NCBI RefSeq assembly: GCF_001083785.1 | Contig: NZ_LAVL01000001.1 | Span: 231,629 to 295,628, forward strand | DNA from: Nonomuraea sp. SBT364 | Lineage (GTDB): Bacteria; Actinomycetota; Actinomycetes; Streptosporangiales; Streptosporangiaceae | Length of the DNA stretch: 64,000 nucleotides | Reading direction: 5' to 3' | In this document: piece by piece, positions 51,387 to 61,226 of the stretch | How the letters are laid out: each line of letters opens with the position of its first letter | Numbering within the stretch: position 1 is the stretch's first letter | Translations under genes and position numbers: made by a program | Notes under the pieces: generated by a model | What the model was told of the DNA's origin: nothing | The model's input: the letters and a program-made list of their open reading frames with translations, nothing else | Database searches by the model: none

Positions 51387-51719
51387 CTACTTGTCGGAAA
51401 ATCCGAAATTGGCCTCGCGGGCGTCGACCGGGCCGTTGAAGGTGTTGGCGGTGATCCTGGACGCGTTGAACTGCTGCACGGCGGATCGTAGTGAGGCGTC
51501 GTCGGAGGCCATCGCGAGCAGAGTGTCCAGGAGCTCGTTGCGTGACGCCGGATCCGCGGCCTGGCCCTTCTTTGTGCGAAATGCGGCTATGCGTGAGAGT
51601 AGCGACTTTGTTGCGAGGATTGCGCTTTCTGTTCCGTAGGCCCCAATTCTTTCGAGTCCGCCGGCCGCGATGGCCGCCCACAGGATGTCCGCCGCGGCCG
51701 GCAGGTTCGCGCTTTCCAT
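51387..51719 (-). CDS. Small helical protein with C-terminal NTFNGxV motif (candidate effector)
   Basis: A 110-residue protein. Residues 1-85 are predicted helical with hydrophobic faces (LPAAADILWAAIAAGGLERI; GTESAILATKSLLSRIAAF). The last 22 residues, ITANTFNGPVDAREANFGF plus SDK, match the motif in the NTPase and cyclase-like proteins. A helical domain followed by such a tail recalls membrane-active effectors (Bell or HeLo-like) controlled by amyloid templating, though this is inferred. ATG 51719 follows GGAGGG. It is first in the leftward cluster. Confidence 0.7.
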   Translation of the reverse strand: MESANLPAAADILWAAIAAGGLERIGAYGTESAILATKSLLSRIAAFRTKKGQAADPASRNELLDTLLAMASDDASLRSAVQQFNASRITANTFNGPVDAREANFGFSDK

Positions 51720-51827
51720 CGAGATCCCTCCAACGATGCCGTTCCGGCCTGAGTGTCCATCTGAGTGTCCGACGGAAGCGCCGTCATGACCCCGTACTGG
51801 TACGGCATTCCTGGAGGCGGGGAGATC

Positions 51828-53054
51828 ATGGATATATTTCCCCATATGTCTGCCGACGAGGAGATTTTTCCCTTCATCCCAGATCCGCCCGACGGGACGC
51901 CGTGGCGCGCGCCCGCCGCGCTGGAGGAGCGGCTGTACGAGCTGGCCCGGCGGAACGACGCGGGCGACGACCGCGCCGCGTACGAGTATCTGCGGGTCAT
52001 CTCGGCGGAAGGGCTCTACCGGCCGGTCCCGCTGGCCGGCGCCCGGCAGGACGCCCCGGTGTTCGTCGCCACGCCGGCCGACGGGCGGCGGATCGTGCAG
52101 GCGTACACGGCGGGGGTGCTGCCCCGGCCGCACCCCGAGGTGGCCTACGAGTTCGTCACGCTCGGCGACCTGGGCATGCTCTGGCCGGACGACGTGGACG
52201 TGCTGGTGGTCAACGCGGCCACGCCGTGCGAGGCGTCGTTCCTGTCGGACGAGGAGGAGCGGGAGATCTGGGCCGAACTGCGGGACGAGCTGTTCCGGCC
52301 CGGCGAGCTGTGCGACCGGGTCGAGACGCGACGGACCGGCGCGCCCGAGGGCGAGGCGATGCTGCGCGGCCTGGCCTGCGGCGCGCACCTCTGCTACGCC
52401 AACGGCGACGCCTGGAACACGCTCGACTGGCACGGCGCCGGCTACAGCGGCGAGGTACGGCGGCTGGCCGAGGCGTGGGGGATCGACGACCGCGACGACT
52501 GGAGCGGGACCCAGGAGCGGCTGCTGGCCGGCGAGGTCAGCCCGTGGCTCTGGCAGTTCACGCTGGACGGCCGCAACTGGCTCGTGCGGGAGGCCGGGCA
52601 GGCCGATCCGGCGCTGTGGCGCGACTCCGTCGAGGAGACCGTCCGCCGTCACGTGGACGAGGACGTGGACGCCCTGGTCAAGGGCCTGCGCGACCTGGTG
52701 GGCCAGATCATGCGGTACGAGGCGCGCTTCCGCGCCGACGGCCTGCTGCCGCCCGGCGGGTACGTCCGGTCCGTGGCGGCCTGGGACCTGGGCCGCGCCA
52801 CGATGGTGGCCCGCTGGGGCCGGGGCGCCCGCTACGCGAGTGAGGCGGAGATGCGTGACGCCATCGAGCGGGCGGGCAGGAGCGCGCAGACGGTGTACGG
52901 CTCGTGGGCCGAGTTTTCGGCGGGCTACGTCCTGGGCCGGTGCCTGCACTTCGACGAGGAGACGTTCGGCGAGTGGTACACGGACGTGCTGGCCGCCCAC
53001 CGCGTCCTCATGAGCCACCCGGAAAGCCCCTGGCTCTCGGTGTCCCTGCCGTGA
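51828..53054 (+). CDS. DUF1266 domain protein
   Basis: A 408-residue cytoplasmic protein. The C-terminal 200 residues match DUF1266: YSGEVRRLAEAWGIDDRDDW then RVLMSHPESPW, with the conserved WDLGRATMVARWGRGARYAS. The N-terminal half (ELARRNDAGDDRAAYEYLRV; CEASFLSDEEEREIWAELRD) looks like a SseB-type domain. Function unknown. ATG 51828 follows GGGGAG. It is divergent from the small helical protein, and its stop overlaps the next start (TGATG). Confidence 0.8.
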   Translation: MDIFPHMSADEEIFPFIPDPPDGTPWRAPAALEERLYELARRNDAGDDRAAYEYLRVISAEGLYRPVPLAGARQDAPVFVATPADGRRIVQAYTAGVLPRPHPEVAYEFVTLGDLGMLWPDDVDVLVVNAATPCEASFLSDEEEREIWAELRDELFRPGELCDRVETRRTGAPEGEAMLRGLACGAHLCYANGDAWNTLDWHGAGYSGEVRRLAEAWGIDDRDDWSGTQERLLAGEVSPWLWQFTLDGRNWLVREAGQADPALWRDSVEETVRRHVDEDVDALVKGLRDLVGQIMRYEARFRADGLLPPGGYVRSVAAWDLGRATMVARWGRGARYASEAEMRDAIERAGRSAQTVYGSWAEFSAGYVLGRCLHFDEETFGEWYTDVLAAHRVLMSHPESPWLSVSLP

Positions 53055-53983
53055 TGCAGGTCAAGGGGATCTCGTACCTGGCGGAGGGCGTACGACCGGA
53101 AGACGTGCGGCGTGACCTGCGGGTGATCCGCGAGGAGCTGCACTGCACGGCGGTGCTGGTGTCCGAGACCGGGACGGCGCGGCACGCGCTGGAGGCGGGG
53201 CTGGACGTGTGGGTGCGGCCCGCGGCCGGAAGCGACGCGGTGGCACGGCTGGCCGCGCTGGCGGCCGGGGCCGAGGAGTTGCGGCTGGCGTATCCGGGGC
53301 GGGTCACGCTGCTCGTGGGCAACGAGTTCTCGCTGTTCACGCCGGGGATGATCCCGGGGCCGGGGGTCTTCGGCCGGTTGTGGACGCTGCGCCGGTTCGG
53401 GCGGTTGCTCGGGCGGCGGATCAGCCGGCGGCTCGGCGTCATGCTGGGCGAGGCGGTGGCCGTCGCGCGCCGGGAGTTCGGCGGGCCGCTGAGCTACTGC
53501 GCGGGCTACTGGGAGCAGGTCGACTGGACGCCGTTCGACGTCGTGGGGGTGAACCTCTACCGGTCCGGCGCCGATCCCGAGGGCTACCGGGAGCGGGTGG
53601 GGCGGCTGGTGCGGGAGGCGGGCAAGCCGGTGGTCATCACGGAGTTCGGGTGCGGGGCCCATGCCGGGGCCGAACGCCGGGGGGCGGGCTCCTTCCTGAT
53701 CGTCAACTGGTTCACCGATCCCCCTCGGGTCCGCAAGGGGCACGTGCGGGACGAGGCCACGCAGGCGCGTTACCTGGGCGAGCTGATCGAGGTGTACGAG
53801 ACGCAGGGCGTGCACGGGTGTTTCGTGTACACCTTCGCCACGCCGGACTTCCCGCGTCACGAGGATCCGAGGCTCGACCTGGACATGGCCGGGTTCGGGA
53901 TCGTCGGGACGCCACCGGGCGATCCGGCGGGGTGGACGCCGAAGGCGGCGTTCCACGAGGTGGCCGGCCGCTATCGGGGCTGA
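53054..53983 (+). CDS. Glycoside-hydrolase-like TIM-barrel protein
   Basis: A 309-residue protein that starts KGISYLAEGVRPEDVRRDL and has the pattern of a (beta/alpha)8 glycosidase: TLLVGNEFSLFTPGM with a candidate acid/base Glu, FDVVGVNLYRSG, and PVVITEFGCGAHAGA with a candidate nucleophile Glu. There is no signal peptide, so it acts inside the cell. Substrate unknown. Its ATG overlaps the DUF1266 stop, so the two are translated together. Confidence 0.7.
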   Translation: MQVKGISYLAEGVRPEDVRRDLRVIREELHCTAVLVSETGTARHALEAGLDVWVRPAAGSDAVARLAALAAGAEELRLAYPGRVTLLVGNEFSLFTPGMIPGPGVFGRLWTLRRFGRLLGRRISRRLGVMLGEAVAVARREFGGPLSYCAGYWEQVDWTPFDVVGVNLYRSGADPEGYRERVGRLVREAGKPVVITEFGCGAHAGAERRGAGSFLIVNWFTDPPRVRKGHVRDEATQARYLGELIEVYETQGVHGCFVYTFATPDFPRHEDPRLDLDMAGFGIVGTPPGDPAGWTPKAAFHEVAGRYRG

Positions 53984-54024
53984 CGCCTCGACGGTTGCCG
54001 CCCGCCGTGTCAGGCTGGCGGGAC

Positions 54025-54549
54025 ATGAGGTACGTCTTAGTGGCTCTGGGACTCCTGCTGGCCGTCGCCTGCGGGCCGGACGAGGCCGCGACGCCTCCGG
54101 TCAACGCGGATGACGTGATGTTCGTGCAGATGATGGTGCGGCACCACAGGCAGGGGATCGAGATCGCCAAGGTCGGCGCCGACCGGGCGACCACGCCGGA
54201 GCTCAAGACGCTGACCGCCGCCATCGCCGGCACGCAGCAGAGCGAGGTCGAGATGATGCTGCGCTGGCTGCACGCCTGGGGGCAGCCGCTCGCGCCGCCC
54301 GACGGGGCGCACGACCATCACGGCGGCCTGCCGGAGACCGAGCAGAAGCGGATCGACGCGCTCAAGAAGTCCGAGGACCTGGAGCCGGAGCTGATGACCC
54401 TGCTGATCGCGCACCAGGGCGACGCGGTGCGGATGGCCGGGACCGAGGTGCTCGACGGCGCCAACCCCGAGGTCACGAAGTGGGCCGCGCAGGTCCAGGC
54501 GTCCCGCAGGGCGCAGATCGAGCAGTTGCGCGAGCTGCTCGAAGACTGA
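54025..54549 (+). CDS. DUF305 lipoprotein
   Basis: A 174-residue lipoprotein: signal RYVLVALGLLLAVACGPDE with the lipobox Cys at 16, then the DUF305 four-helix domain with MFVQMMVRHHRQGIEIAKVG and ELMTLLIAHQGDAVRMAGTE, plus the His-rich linker GAHDHHGGLPE. DUF305 proteins are often linked to metal (copper) handling. It is anchored on the outer face of the membrane. Confidence 0.9.
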   Translation: MRYVLVALGLLLAVACGPDEAATPPVNADDVMFVQMMVRHHRQGIEIAKVGADRATTPELKTLTAAIAGTQQSEVEMMLRWLHAWGQPLAPPDGAHDHHGGLPETEQKRIDALKKSEDLEPELMTLLIAHQGDAVRMAGTEVLDGANPEVTKWAAQVQASRRAQIEQLRELLED

Positions 54550-54586
54550 AACCGAATTCCGATTCGTCATGGACGTCCTGCCGGAT

Positions 54587-54603
54587 AAGTGATTAGATCA
54601 CTT
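54587..54603. promoter_or_regulatory. Palindromic operator overlapping the GntR-gene leader
   Basis: AAGTGAT-TAG-ATCACTT is a perfect seven-base inverted repeat ending three bases before ATG 54607. This position fits autoregulation of the regulator and the operon behind it. Confidence 0.65.
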
Positions 54604-54606
54604 GAT

Positions 54607-55308
54607 ATGTCCGAGGTAGCGCGGCCCACTCTCTCTGACGCTCTCACCGAGCGCATGCTGGAGCTCATCCACGCGGGCGGGCACCGGCCGGGTGACCGGC
54701 TGCCATCCACCAGGGAGCTCTCCCAGCGCTTCGCCGTCACCACCCCGACGCTGCGCGAGGCGCTGCGCAGGCTGGAGGCGACCGGGGCCATCGAGCTGCG
54801 GCACGGCTCCGGCATCTATGTCGGGGCGGCGATCGAGCGGCTCGTGCTGCCCAACCCCAACATGCGCGAGATGCACGGCGCCCAGCTGCTCGAACTGCTG
54901 GACGCCAGGATCGTCATCGAGCCGCCACTGGCCGCGATGGCGGCCGAGCGTGGCTCGCCGGAGGAACTGGCGGCGCTCAAGCGGGTGCTCGCCGACGCCG
55001 GCGATCACCTGCGCGGCCAGGACGCCGAGTTGCACGACGCCAACATGACCTTCCACCGGGCGACCGCCCGGATGGCGGGCAACAGCGTGCTGCACGAGGT
55101 CGTGGACTCCCTGCTCACGATCCACGGACCGGAGCAGCGCCAGATCCTGCAGATCTTCGACGACCGTCGCCGCGACTACGACGAGCACCTGTCGATCCTG
55201 GAGGCCATCGAGGCGGGCGACGCCGCGGTGGCCGGGGAACGCATGCGGGCCCATCTGGCCGACGTGAAGACGGTCATCGAGCAGCGGTTGCACAACCCCC
55301 CGAAATGA
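54607..55308 (+). CDS. FadR/GntR-family transcription regulator
   Basis: A 233-residue regulator. The N-terminal winged helix has PGDRLPSTRELSQRFAVTTP then TLREALRRLEATGAIELRHG SG, and the C-terminal helical FCD ligand domain has DARIVIEPPLAAMAAERG, HDANMTFHRATARMAGN and HLSILEAIEAGDAAVAGERM with metal-binding His. Its stop overlaps the next frame, and it is probably the repressor of the sugar operon that follows, sensing a sugar acid or related ligand. Confidence 0.92.
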   Translation: MSEVARPTLSDALTERMLELIHAGGHRPGDRLPSTRELSQRFAVTTPTLREALRRLEATGAIELRHGSGIYVGAAIERLVLPNPNMREMHGAQLLELLDARIVIEPPLAAMAAERGSPEELAALKRVLADAGDHLRGQDAELHDANMTFHRATARMAGNSVLHEVVDSLLTIHGPEQRQILQIFDDRRRDYDEHLSILEAIEAGDAAVAGERMRAHLADVKTVIEQRLHNPPK

Positions 55309-55325
55309 TCAAGGAGGCCGGGAAC

Positions 55326-56576
55326 ATGGTCCGGTCACGAGTGGCCACGCTCGGCGTGGCGGCCATCCTTCTCGCCGCCTGCGGCGGGAACGGCGCCGAG
55401 ACGGCGCAGAAGAAGACGGAGCTGACTCTCTACAACGACAAGGGCGCGTGGAGCAAGTACTTCGAGGAGATGGGCGCTCTGTCCAAGCAGAGCATCGGCC
55501 TGTCGATGAAGCCCACCGGCTACACCGACTCGGCGCAGTATCAGGCGTTCATCAAGGCCTCGTTCCGCACCGACGTCAAGCCTGACCTCTTCACCTGGCA
55601 GACCGGGGGGATGCTGCAGGAGATCGTCAAGCAGAAGCAGGTGGCCGACACCACGGCCGTCTGGCAGGAGGCCATCAAGGCCGGCGACCTGTCGCAGGAC
55701 CTCGCGCCCTACTACACGATCGACGGCAAGCAGTACTGCGTGCCGATGAACGTCGCGTACTGGGGCATGTTCTACAACAAGAAGATCTTCGACAAGCACG
55801 GCCTGAAGCCCCCGGCCACCTGGGAGGACCTGGTCAAGGTCGCCGAGACGCTCAAGCGGAACGACGTCAAGGCGTTCTACCACACCAGCGTGCTGTTCTC
55901 CTTCGTCTGGTTCGAGCAGATCATGGCCGGGATGGACCCGGACCTGTACGACCGGCTGTCCACGGGCAAGGCCAAGTACACCGACCCGGGTGTGGTCGCG
56001 GTGATGGAGAAGTGGAAAGAGCTCATCGACGCCGGATATTTCATAAATCCGGGCGATAAGACCGACCCCGGGGACGTGCTGAAGACCGGCAAGGCCGCGA
56101 TGGTCTCGTTCGGCACCTGGTTCAACACCAGCATGACCCAGCGCGACATGAAGGCCGGCGCCGACTACGGCTTCTTCGTCATCCCCAACGTGAACGCGAG
56201 CCTGCCCAAGACCTCGATGATCTTCGAGAGCGGCCCGCTCTGCTCCCTCGCCAAGGCCCCCGACCCCGACGCCAGCACGAAGTACCTCAAGTGGTGGACC
56301 ACCGCCGAGGCGCAGAAGAAGTGGTCGGGCATCCGCGGCGACGTGAGCGCCAACCCGAAGGTCACCATCGAGGACGAGGCGCTCGGCCAGGTCACCAAGG
56401 ACGCGGGCAGCGGCGAGTACCGCCTGGTCAACCGCTACTTCGAGGCCACCCCGCCGCCCATCCTGACGGCCGCCCTGGACGGCTTCAGCAAGTTCGTCAC
56501 CGAGCCCGGGACGTACATGGAGGTGCTGGAGACGATCCAGAAGGAGGCCGACGAGTACTGGAGCACGCACCGGTGA
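55326..56576 (+). CDS. ABC transporter sugar-binding lipoprotein
   Basis: A 416-residue extracytoplasmic binding protein of the carbohydrate-uptake family 1. The signal ends in a lipobox (ATLGVAAILLAACGGNG). The mature part has the usual two-lobed pattern (YCVPMNVAYWGMFYNKKIFD then KHGLKPPATWEDLV). ATG 55326 after a strong AAGGAGG is preferred to 55305. Its stop overlaps the first permease start (GTGA). The ligand is probably an oligosaccharide or glycan fragment containing mannose, judging from the mannosidase downstream. Confidence 0.92.
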   Translation: MVRSRVATLGVAAILLAACGGNGAETAQKKTELTLYNDKGAWSKYFEEMGALSKQSIGLSMKPTGYTDSAQYQAFIKASFRTDVKPDLFTWQTGGMLQEIVKQKQVADTTAVWQEAIKAGDLSQDLAPYYTIDGKQYCVPMNVAYWGMFYNKKIFDKHGLKPPATWEDLVKVAETLKRNDVKAFYHTSVLFSFVWFEQIMAGMDPDLYDRLSTGKAKYTDPGVVAVMEKWKELIDAGYFINPGDKTDPGDVLKTGKAAMVSFGTWFNTSMTQRDMKAGADYGFFVIPNVNASLPKTSMIFESGPLCSLAKAPDPDASTKYLKWWTTAEAQKKWSGIRGDVSANPKVTIEDEALGQVTKDAGSGEYRLVNRYFEATPPPILTAALDGFSKFVTEPGTYMEVLETIQKEADEYWSTHR

Positions 56577-57415
56577 CGCGTGCCCCGATCCTCGGCCGGT
56601 TCAGGCACGGGTACGTCGCTCCCGCGGCGCTGCTGGTCGCCGGGCTGCTCTACGCGCCGTTCGTGTGGACCGCGTACCTGAGCCTGACCCGCTACGACGG
56701 GCTGGCGCCGCCGGAGTGGGCCGGCCTGGCCAACTTCGCCAAGCTCTTCGACGACCCCGTCCTGCTGACCTCGGCCGGCAACACGTTGATCTGGGTGGCC
56801 GGCACCATGGTCCTGCCGGTGGGCCTCGGCCTGCTGGTGGCGGTGCTGTCCTACGACCTCAAGGGCGGCGCCTGGTACCGGGTGCCGTTCATGCTGCCGT
56901 ACGCGCTCAGCGGCGCGGGGCTGGCCATGGTGTGGAGCCCGGTGCTGTCGCACGGCGGGGTGGCCAACCTGCTCCTCGGCGTCGACACCGCGTTCCTCCA
57001 GGAGGCGCCGCACAACACGATCGCGATGCTGCTCGTCTGGACGTGGCAGCAGCTCGGCGTCAACACGCTGCTGTTCGTGGTCGGGCTGCAGTCCATCCCG
57101 AAGGCGCCGATCGAGGCGGCCCGCATCGACGGGGCGTCCGGATGGCGGCTGTTCCGCTACGTCATCTGGCCGCTGATGCGCCCGCTCACCGCGGTCGTGG
57201 TGGGGCTGGCGCTGGTGGCGAGCCTGAAGACGTTCGACATCGTCTGGGTGCTGACGCAGGGCGGCCCGGGGCGCAACTCCGAGACGCTCGCCGTGACCAT
57301 GTACAAGGAGACGTTCGTGGCCAGCGACTACGGCTACGGCTCCACGGTCGCGGTGGCGCTCACCGTGGTGGCGGGGCTGGCGTCCTACCTCTACCTGAAG
57401 AGGCAGGTGCGATGA
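56573..57415 (+). CDS. ABC sugar transporter permease 1 (MalF-like)
   Basis: A 280-residue membrane protein with six helices, starting APAALLVAGLLYAPFVWTAY, and the EAA loop IEAARIDGASGWRLFRYVIW PLMRP that docks the ATPase. GTG 56573 overlaps the binding-protein stop, and its own stop overlaps the next start (ATGA). No ATPase gene is in the operon, so a shared MsiK-type ATPase elsewhere is likely, as in Streptomyces. Confidence 0.93.
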   Translation: MTRAPILGRFRHGYVAPAALLVAGLLYAPFVWTAYLSLTRYDGLAPPEWAGLANFAKLFDDPVLLTSAGNTLIWVAGTMVLPVGLGLLVAVLSYDLKGGAWYRVPFMLPYALSGAGLAMVWSPVLSHGGVANLLLGVDTAFLQEAPHNTIAMLLVWTWQQLGVNTLLFVVGLQSIPKAPIEAARIDGASGWRLFRYVIWPLMRPLTAVVVGLALVASLKTFDIVWVLTQGGPGRNSETLAVTMYKETFVASDYGYGSTVAVALTVVAGLASYLYLKRQVR

Positions 57416-58221
57416 TCCGGCGCGCGGTCCTCATCGTGCTCGGGCTGATCTGGCTCGGGCCCACCTATCTGCTGATCGTCAACGCCTCCAGGCCGCCCGA
57501 GTCGTACGACCCGGCGCGCGCCTGGGCGCCGTCGGCCGACTTCGCGCTGCTGGACAACTTCGCCCGCGCCTGGGAGAGCGCCGGTCTGGGCGAGAGCCTG
57601 GCCAGCACCGCGCTCTACAGCGTCGTGTCGCCCGCGCTCGGCGTGCTCATCGGGGCGCTGGCCGGCTACACGATCGTGGTGCTGCGGCTGCGGCACGGCT
57701 TCTGGTGGTTCCTGCTGCTGTTCGGCGGCACCGTCTTCCCGTCGCAGATGCTGCTCGTGCCGCTGTTCGTCGGCTACAGCGACGCCGGCCTGTACGACAG
57801 CCGCCTCGGCATGATCCTCATCTACACGGCGATCAACGTGCCGCTGGCCGCCTTCGTGCTGCGCAACTTCTACAGCGGGGTGGCGTTCTCGGTCTTCGAG
57901 GCCGCCCGCATGGACGGGGCCTCCACCTGGCGCATCTTCTGGCGGATCTACCTGCCGCTGGCCACCAGCGCGCTGGCCGCCGTGTTCATCCTCGAGTTCA
58001 CCTTCATCTGGAACGACCTGATCTTCGGCCTGACGCTGACGCAGACGGCCGAGGTGCGGCCCGTCATGACCGCGCTCGCCGGCCTGATGACCGACGTGTA
58101 CGCCGGGACGCCCGTCCCGGTGGGCCTGGCGGCGGGCCTCGTGGTGTCGCTGCCCACCGTCGTGCTGTTCCTCGCCACCCAGCGCCTCTTCGCACGGGGC
58201 CTGTCTCTAGGGAGTGTTTGA
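57412..58221 (+). CDS. ABC sugar transporter permease 2 (MalG-like)
   Basis: A 269-residue permease with six helices (AVLIVLGLIWLGPTYLLIVN at the start; GGTVFPSQMLLVPLFVGYSD) and the EAA loop FEAARMDGASTWRIFWRIYL. It pairs with permease 1. ATG 57412 overlaps the previous stop, and its stop overlaps the mannosidase start (TGATG). Confidence 0.93.
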   Translation: MIRRAVLIVLGLIWLGPTYLLIVNASRPPESYDPARAWAPSADFALLDNFARAWESAGLGESLASTALYSVVSPALGVLIGALAGYTIVVLRLRHGFWWFLLLFGGTVFPSQMLLVPLFVGYSDAGLYDSRLGMILIYTAINVPLAAFVLRNFYSGVAFSVFEAARMDGASTWRIFWRIYLPLATSALAAVFILEFTFIWNDLIFGLTLTQTAEVRPVMTALAGLMTDVYAGTPVPVGLAAGLVVSLPTVVLFLATQRLFARGLSLGSV

Positions 58222-61200
58222 TGACGAGCCGGTTGCTGCAGCGCAGCCTGGGATCCCCCGACTACGACGGGATCAGGCAGGCGCTGCGCGACGACACCTC
58301 GACGCCGGTGATCAGCGTGCGCGGGCTGGAGGTGCGGGTGGCGGTGCTGCCGCTGTTCACCCACGACGGCCGGCAGGCGGTGCGGGTGTCGAGCACGCGG
58401 CCGCTGACGCACGTGCTGGTGGACGCCGACAGCGCCTCGGGCGCCGACGTGACGCTGCTCGTGCCGGAGGTGACCGAGCCCCGGGCGTTCACGCTGGAGT
58501 GCCGCGACGAGGCCGGCGTGGTCGGCTCGGCGCGGATCACGGTCGAGCCGCAGCGCAAGTGGAACGTGTTCGTCGTGCACCACTCGCACCTGGACATCGG
58601 CTACACCGACCCGCAGGGCACCGTGCTGCGCCACCACCTGGACTACCTGGACGCGGCCGTGCGGCTGGCCGGGGAGACCGCGTCCTGGCCGGACGACGCC
58701 AAGTTCCGCTGGTCGGTCGAGTCGTCCATGCCGGCGCTGAAGTGGCTGGACGCGCGGCCCGCCGAGCAGGTCGAGAAGTTCGCCGCGCTGGCCCGCGAGG
58801 GGATCATCGAGGTCACGGCGCTGCCGTTCCAGCTCCACACCGAGGCGTGCTCGACCGAGGAGCTCTACCGGCAGCTCCGCTTCACCGGTGAGCTCCGGCA
58901 CGCGCACGGCATCCCGGCCCGCTCGGCCATGCACACCGACGTGCCGGGCGCGGTCGTCGGGCTGATCGACGCGCTGAACGCGGCGGGCGTGCGTTACCTG
59001 GCCGCCGCGCACAACTGGGCCGGGCGCTCGGTGCCTTACCTGCACGGCGGCGACAAGCTGACCAGGCCGTTCCGGTGGCGGGCGCCGAGCGGGAACGAGC
59101 TGCTCGTGTGGTTCACCGACACGCCGCACGGCATGGCGTACATGGAGGGCAACACGGTCGGGCTGACCGACTCCTACGAGCTGGCCGACGACCTGCTGCC
59201 GCGCTACCTGGCGGCGCTGGCCTCGCGCGGATATCCGTACGGGCCGGGCACGTTCGGGTGGCAGGGGCCGGACGCGCCGCGCGAGCCGTACGAGCTGGAC
59301 GTGCTGCACCTGCGGGTGCAGGGCGCGCACGCGGACAACGCGGGGCCGTCGATCGTGCCCGCGTCGATCGCGCGGCGGTGGAACGAGCAGTGGGCCTACC
59401 CGCGGTTGCGGTCGGCGGTCAACAGCGACTTCTTCGACCACGTGGCCGAGCACTACCACGACCGGCTGGCCGTGCACGAGGGCGACTGGACCGACTGGTG
59501 GGCCGATGGGCTCGGGTCGGGGGCGCGGCCGCTCGGCTACGTGCGGCGGGCGCAGTCGGCGCTGCGGGCCGCCGAGACGCTGCACACGCTGGCCGGGATC
59601 GACGCGGGGGAGCCGATCGGGCTCGCCTACGACAAGGTGGCGCTGTTCAACGAGCACACCTGGGGCGCGGCCAACCCGTGGGAGGACGCCGAGGAGGCGG
59701 GCGACTCCGGCGGGCTGCAGTGGACGCGCAAGTCGTCGGGCGCCTACGACGCGCAGGACGACGCGGCGGACCTGCTCCAGGCGGGGGTGCGCCGGTTCTC
59801 GGCGGCGCTGTCCGGGGAGAACGTTTCGGGTGAGGCGGCGGCGGCGTTCGCCGTGTTCAACCCCGGGACCGTGACGCGGACCGACGTGGTGCGCACGTTC
59901 CTGCCCAGGGACGTGGTGCCGGTGGACGTGCCGATCGCGCTGGTGGACGCGCGCACCGGGGAGACGGTGCCGCACCACGAGGAGTACGTCGATCCGGTGG
60001 ACTGGCCGACGCGGCCGATCGGGCGGCACATCCACGCCGTCGTGCCGGACATCCCGGGATTCGGGTACGTGCGGCTGGACGTCGTGCGCGGTGAAGAGCA
60101 GGCCCCCGAGCCGGTCGAGCTCGACCTCGGCGGGGTCATCGAGAACGAGTTCTACCGGGTGACCTACGACGTCCGCGAGGGCTACATCAGCTCGGTGTTC
60201 GACAAGCTCGCCGGCCGGGAGCTGGTCAACCAGGACGCCGCCGCCGGGTTCGGCCAGTACGTCTACGACCGCTACGCGACGGCGCCGCACTTCAACCACC
60301 TGTCCGGGCACGTCGGCGCGCACGACCGCACGCTGCTCGGCGACCGGGCCATCGCGGGGAACGCCACGATCGTCAGGGCCGAACGCACCGCCGTCGGCGA
60401 GAAGCTGGTGGTCGAGCTCCGCGGCAAGGGCGTCGACTGGCTGCGCACCACCGTCGAGCTGCACCGCGGCGTCGCCCGGCTGGACCTGACCTACCAGCTC
60501 GCCAAGCAGGGCACCCCGGCCAAGGAAGCGGTCTTCCTGGCCTTCCCGCTCGCCACCGGGCAGGCCACCGCGTGGGAGCTGACCGGCGGCGTCGGCGGCC
60601 CCGACGTGCCGCGCGTGCCCGGCTCGGCCGAGTACATGCTGCCGATCCGGCACTGGATCGCCTTCGAGGACAAGGAGCTGACCGTCGCCTGGGCCACCCT
60701 GGAAGCGCCGCTCGTGCAGCTCGGCACCATCCACATGCCGTACGCGCCGTTCCCCCCGACGCTCGACCAGGAGGACGGCACGGTCTACTCGTGGGCGCTC
60801 AACAACATCTGGGACACCAATTTCCCGGCGCAGCAGCAGGGCGAGACCACGTTCCGCTACGCCGTAAGGTCCGAGGCGGGCGCGCCGGGCAGGCGGCTGG
60901 GCGCGCTGACCGCCGCCGGGCTCACCGACCCCCTCGTGGGCGCGCTGCTCACCGGTCCCGCCGGCGAGCCGTCCAGGACGTACGTGTCCGTCGACCACCC
61001 GGACGTGCTGGTGACCTCGCTCGGCAGGCAGGACGAGGCGACGCTGGTCCGGCTGCAGTCGCTGGCGGCCGAGCCGGTCGAGGTGACCGTCACCCTGCCC
61101 GGACTGCTCGGCGCCGGTGTGAGCGCGGGCCTGGACCGCGAGATCCGGCCGGTCGAGGTGAGCGGGGAATCGGTCAAGGTACGGCTCCCGGCCTGCGGGG

Positions 61201-61226
61201 TGGCCGTCGTCTGGGGGGACCTGTGA
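58221..61226 (+). CDS. Glycoside hydrolase family 38 alpha-mannosidase-like enzyme
   Basis: A 1001-residue enzyme. After an N-terminal beta domain of about 110 residues the catalytic (beta/alpha)7 domain has [16 protein letters not shown] with the zinc His/Asp near residue 121 and [13 protein letters not shown] with the nucleophile Asp near 240. A three-helix bundle and large beta domains follow ([20 protein letters not shown]). It has no signal peptide, so it probably trims imported glycans in the cytoplasm. GH38 members cleave alpha-mannosides with retention. Activity on another sugar is possible. Confidence 0.9.
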   Translation: MTSRLLQRSLGSPDYDGIRQALRDDTSTPVISVRGLEVRVAVLPLFTHDGRQAVRVSSTRPLTHVLVDADSASGADVTLLVPEVTEPRAFTLECRDEAGVVGSARITVEPQRKWNVFVVHHSHLDIGYTDPQGTVLRHHLDYLDAAVRLAGETASWPDDAKFRWSVESSMPALKWLDARPAEQVEKFAALAREGIIEVTALPFQLHTEACSTEELYRQLRFTGELRHAHGIPARSAMHTDVPGAVVGLIDALNAAGVRYLAAAHNWAGRSVPYLHGGDKLTRPFRWRAPSGNELLVWFTDTPHGMAYMEGNTVGLTDSYELADDLLPRYLAALASRGYPYGPGTFGWQGPDAPREPYELDVLHLRVQGAHADNAGPSIVPASIARRWNEQWAYPRLRSAVNSDFFDHVAEHYHDRLAVHEGDWTDWWADGLGSGARPLGYVRRAQSALRAAETLHTLAGIDAGEPIGLAYDKVALFNEHTWGAANPWEDAEEAGDSGGLQWTRKSSGAYDAQDDAADLLQAGVRRFSAALSGENVSGEAAAAFAVFNPGTVTRTDVVRTFLPRDVVPVDVPIALVDARTGETVPHHEEYVDPVDWPTRPIGRHIHAVVPDIPGFGYVRLDVVRGEEQAPEPVELDLGGVIENEFYRVTYDVREGYISSVFDKLAGRELVNQDAAAGFGQYVYDRYATAPHFNHLSGHVGAHDRTLLGDRAIAGNATIVRAERTAVGEKLVVELRGKGVDWLRTTVELHRGVARLDLTYQLAKQGTPAKEAVFLAFPLATGQATAWELTGGVGGPDVPRVPGSAEYMLPIRHWIAFEDKELTVAWATLEAPLVQLGTIHMPYAPFPPTLDQEDGTVYSWALNNIWDTNFPAQQQGETTFRYAVRSEAGAPGRRLGALTAAGLTDPLVGALLTGPAGEPSRTYVSVDHPDVLVTSLGRQDEATLVRLQSLAAEPVEVTVTLPGLLGAGVSAGLDREIRPVEVSGESVKVRLPACGVAVVWGDL

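Noticed and set aside
57948..60998. Minus-strand open frame of about 1000 codons opposite permease 2 and the mannosidase
   Set aside because: Low-complexity Arg/Val/Pro composition with no motifs, and it lies opposite well-supported genes.
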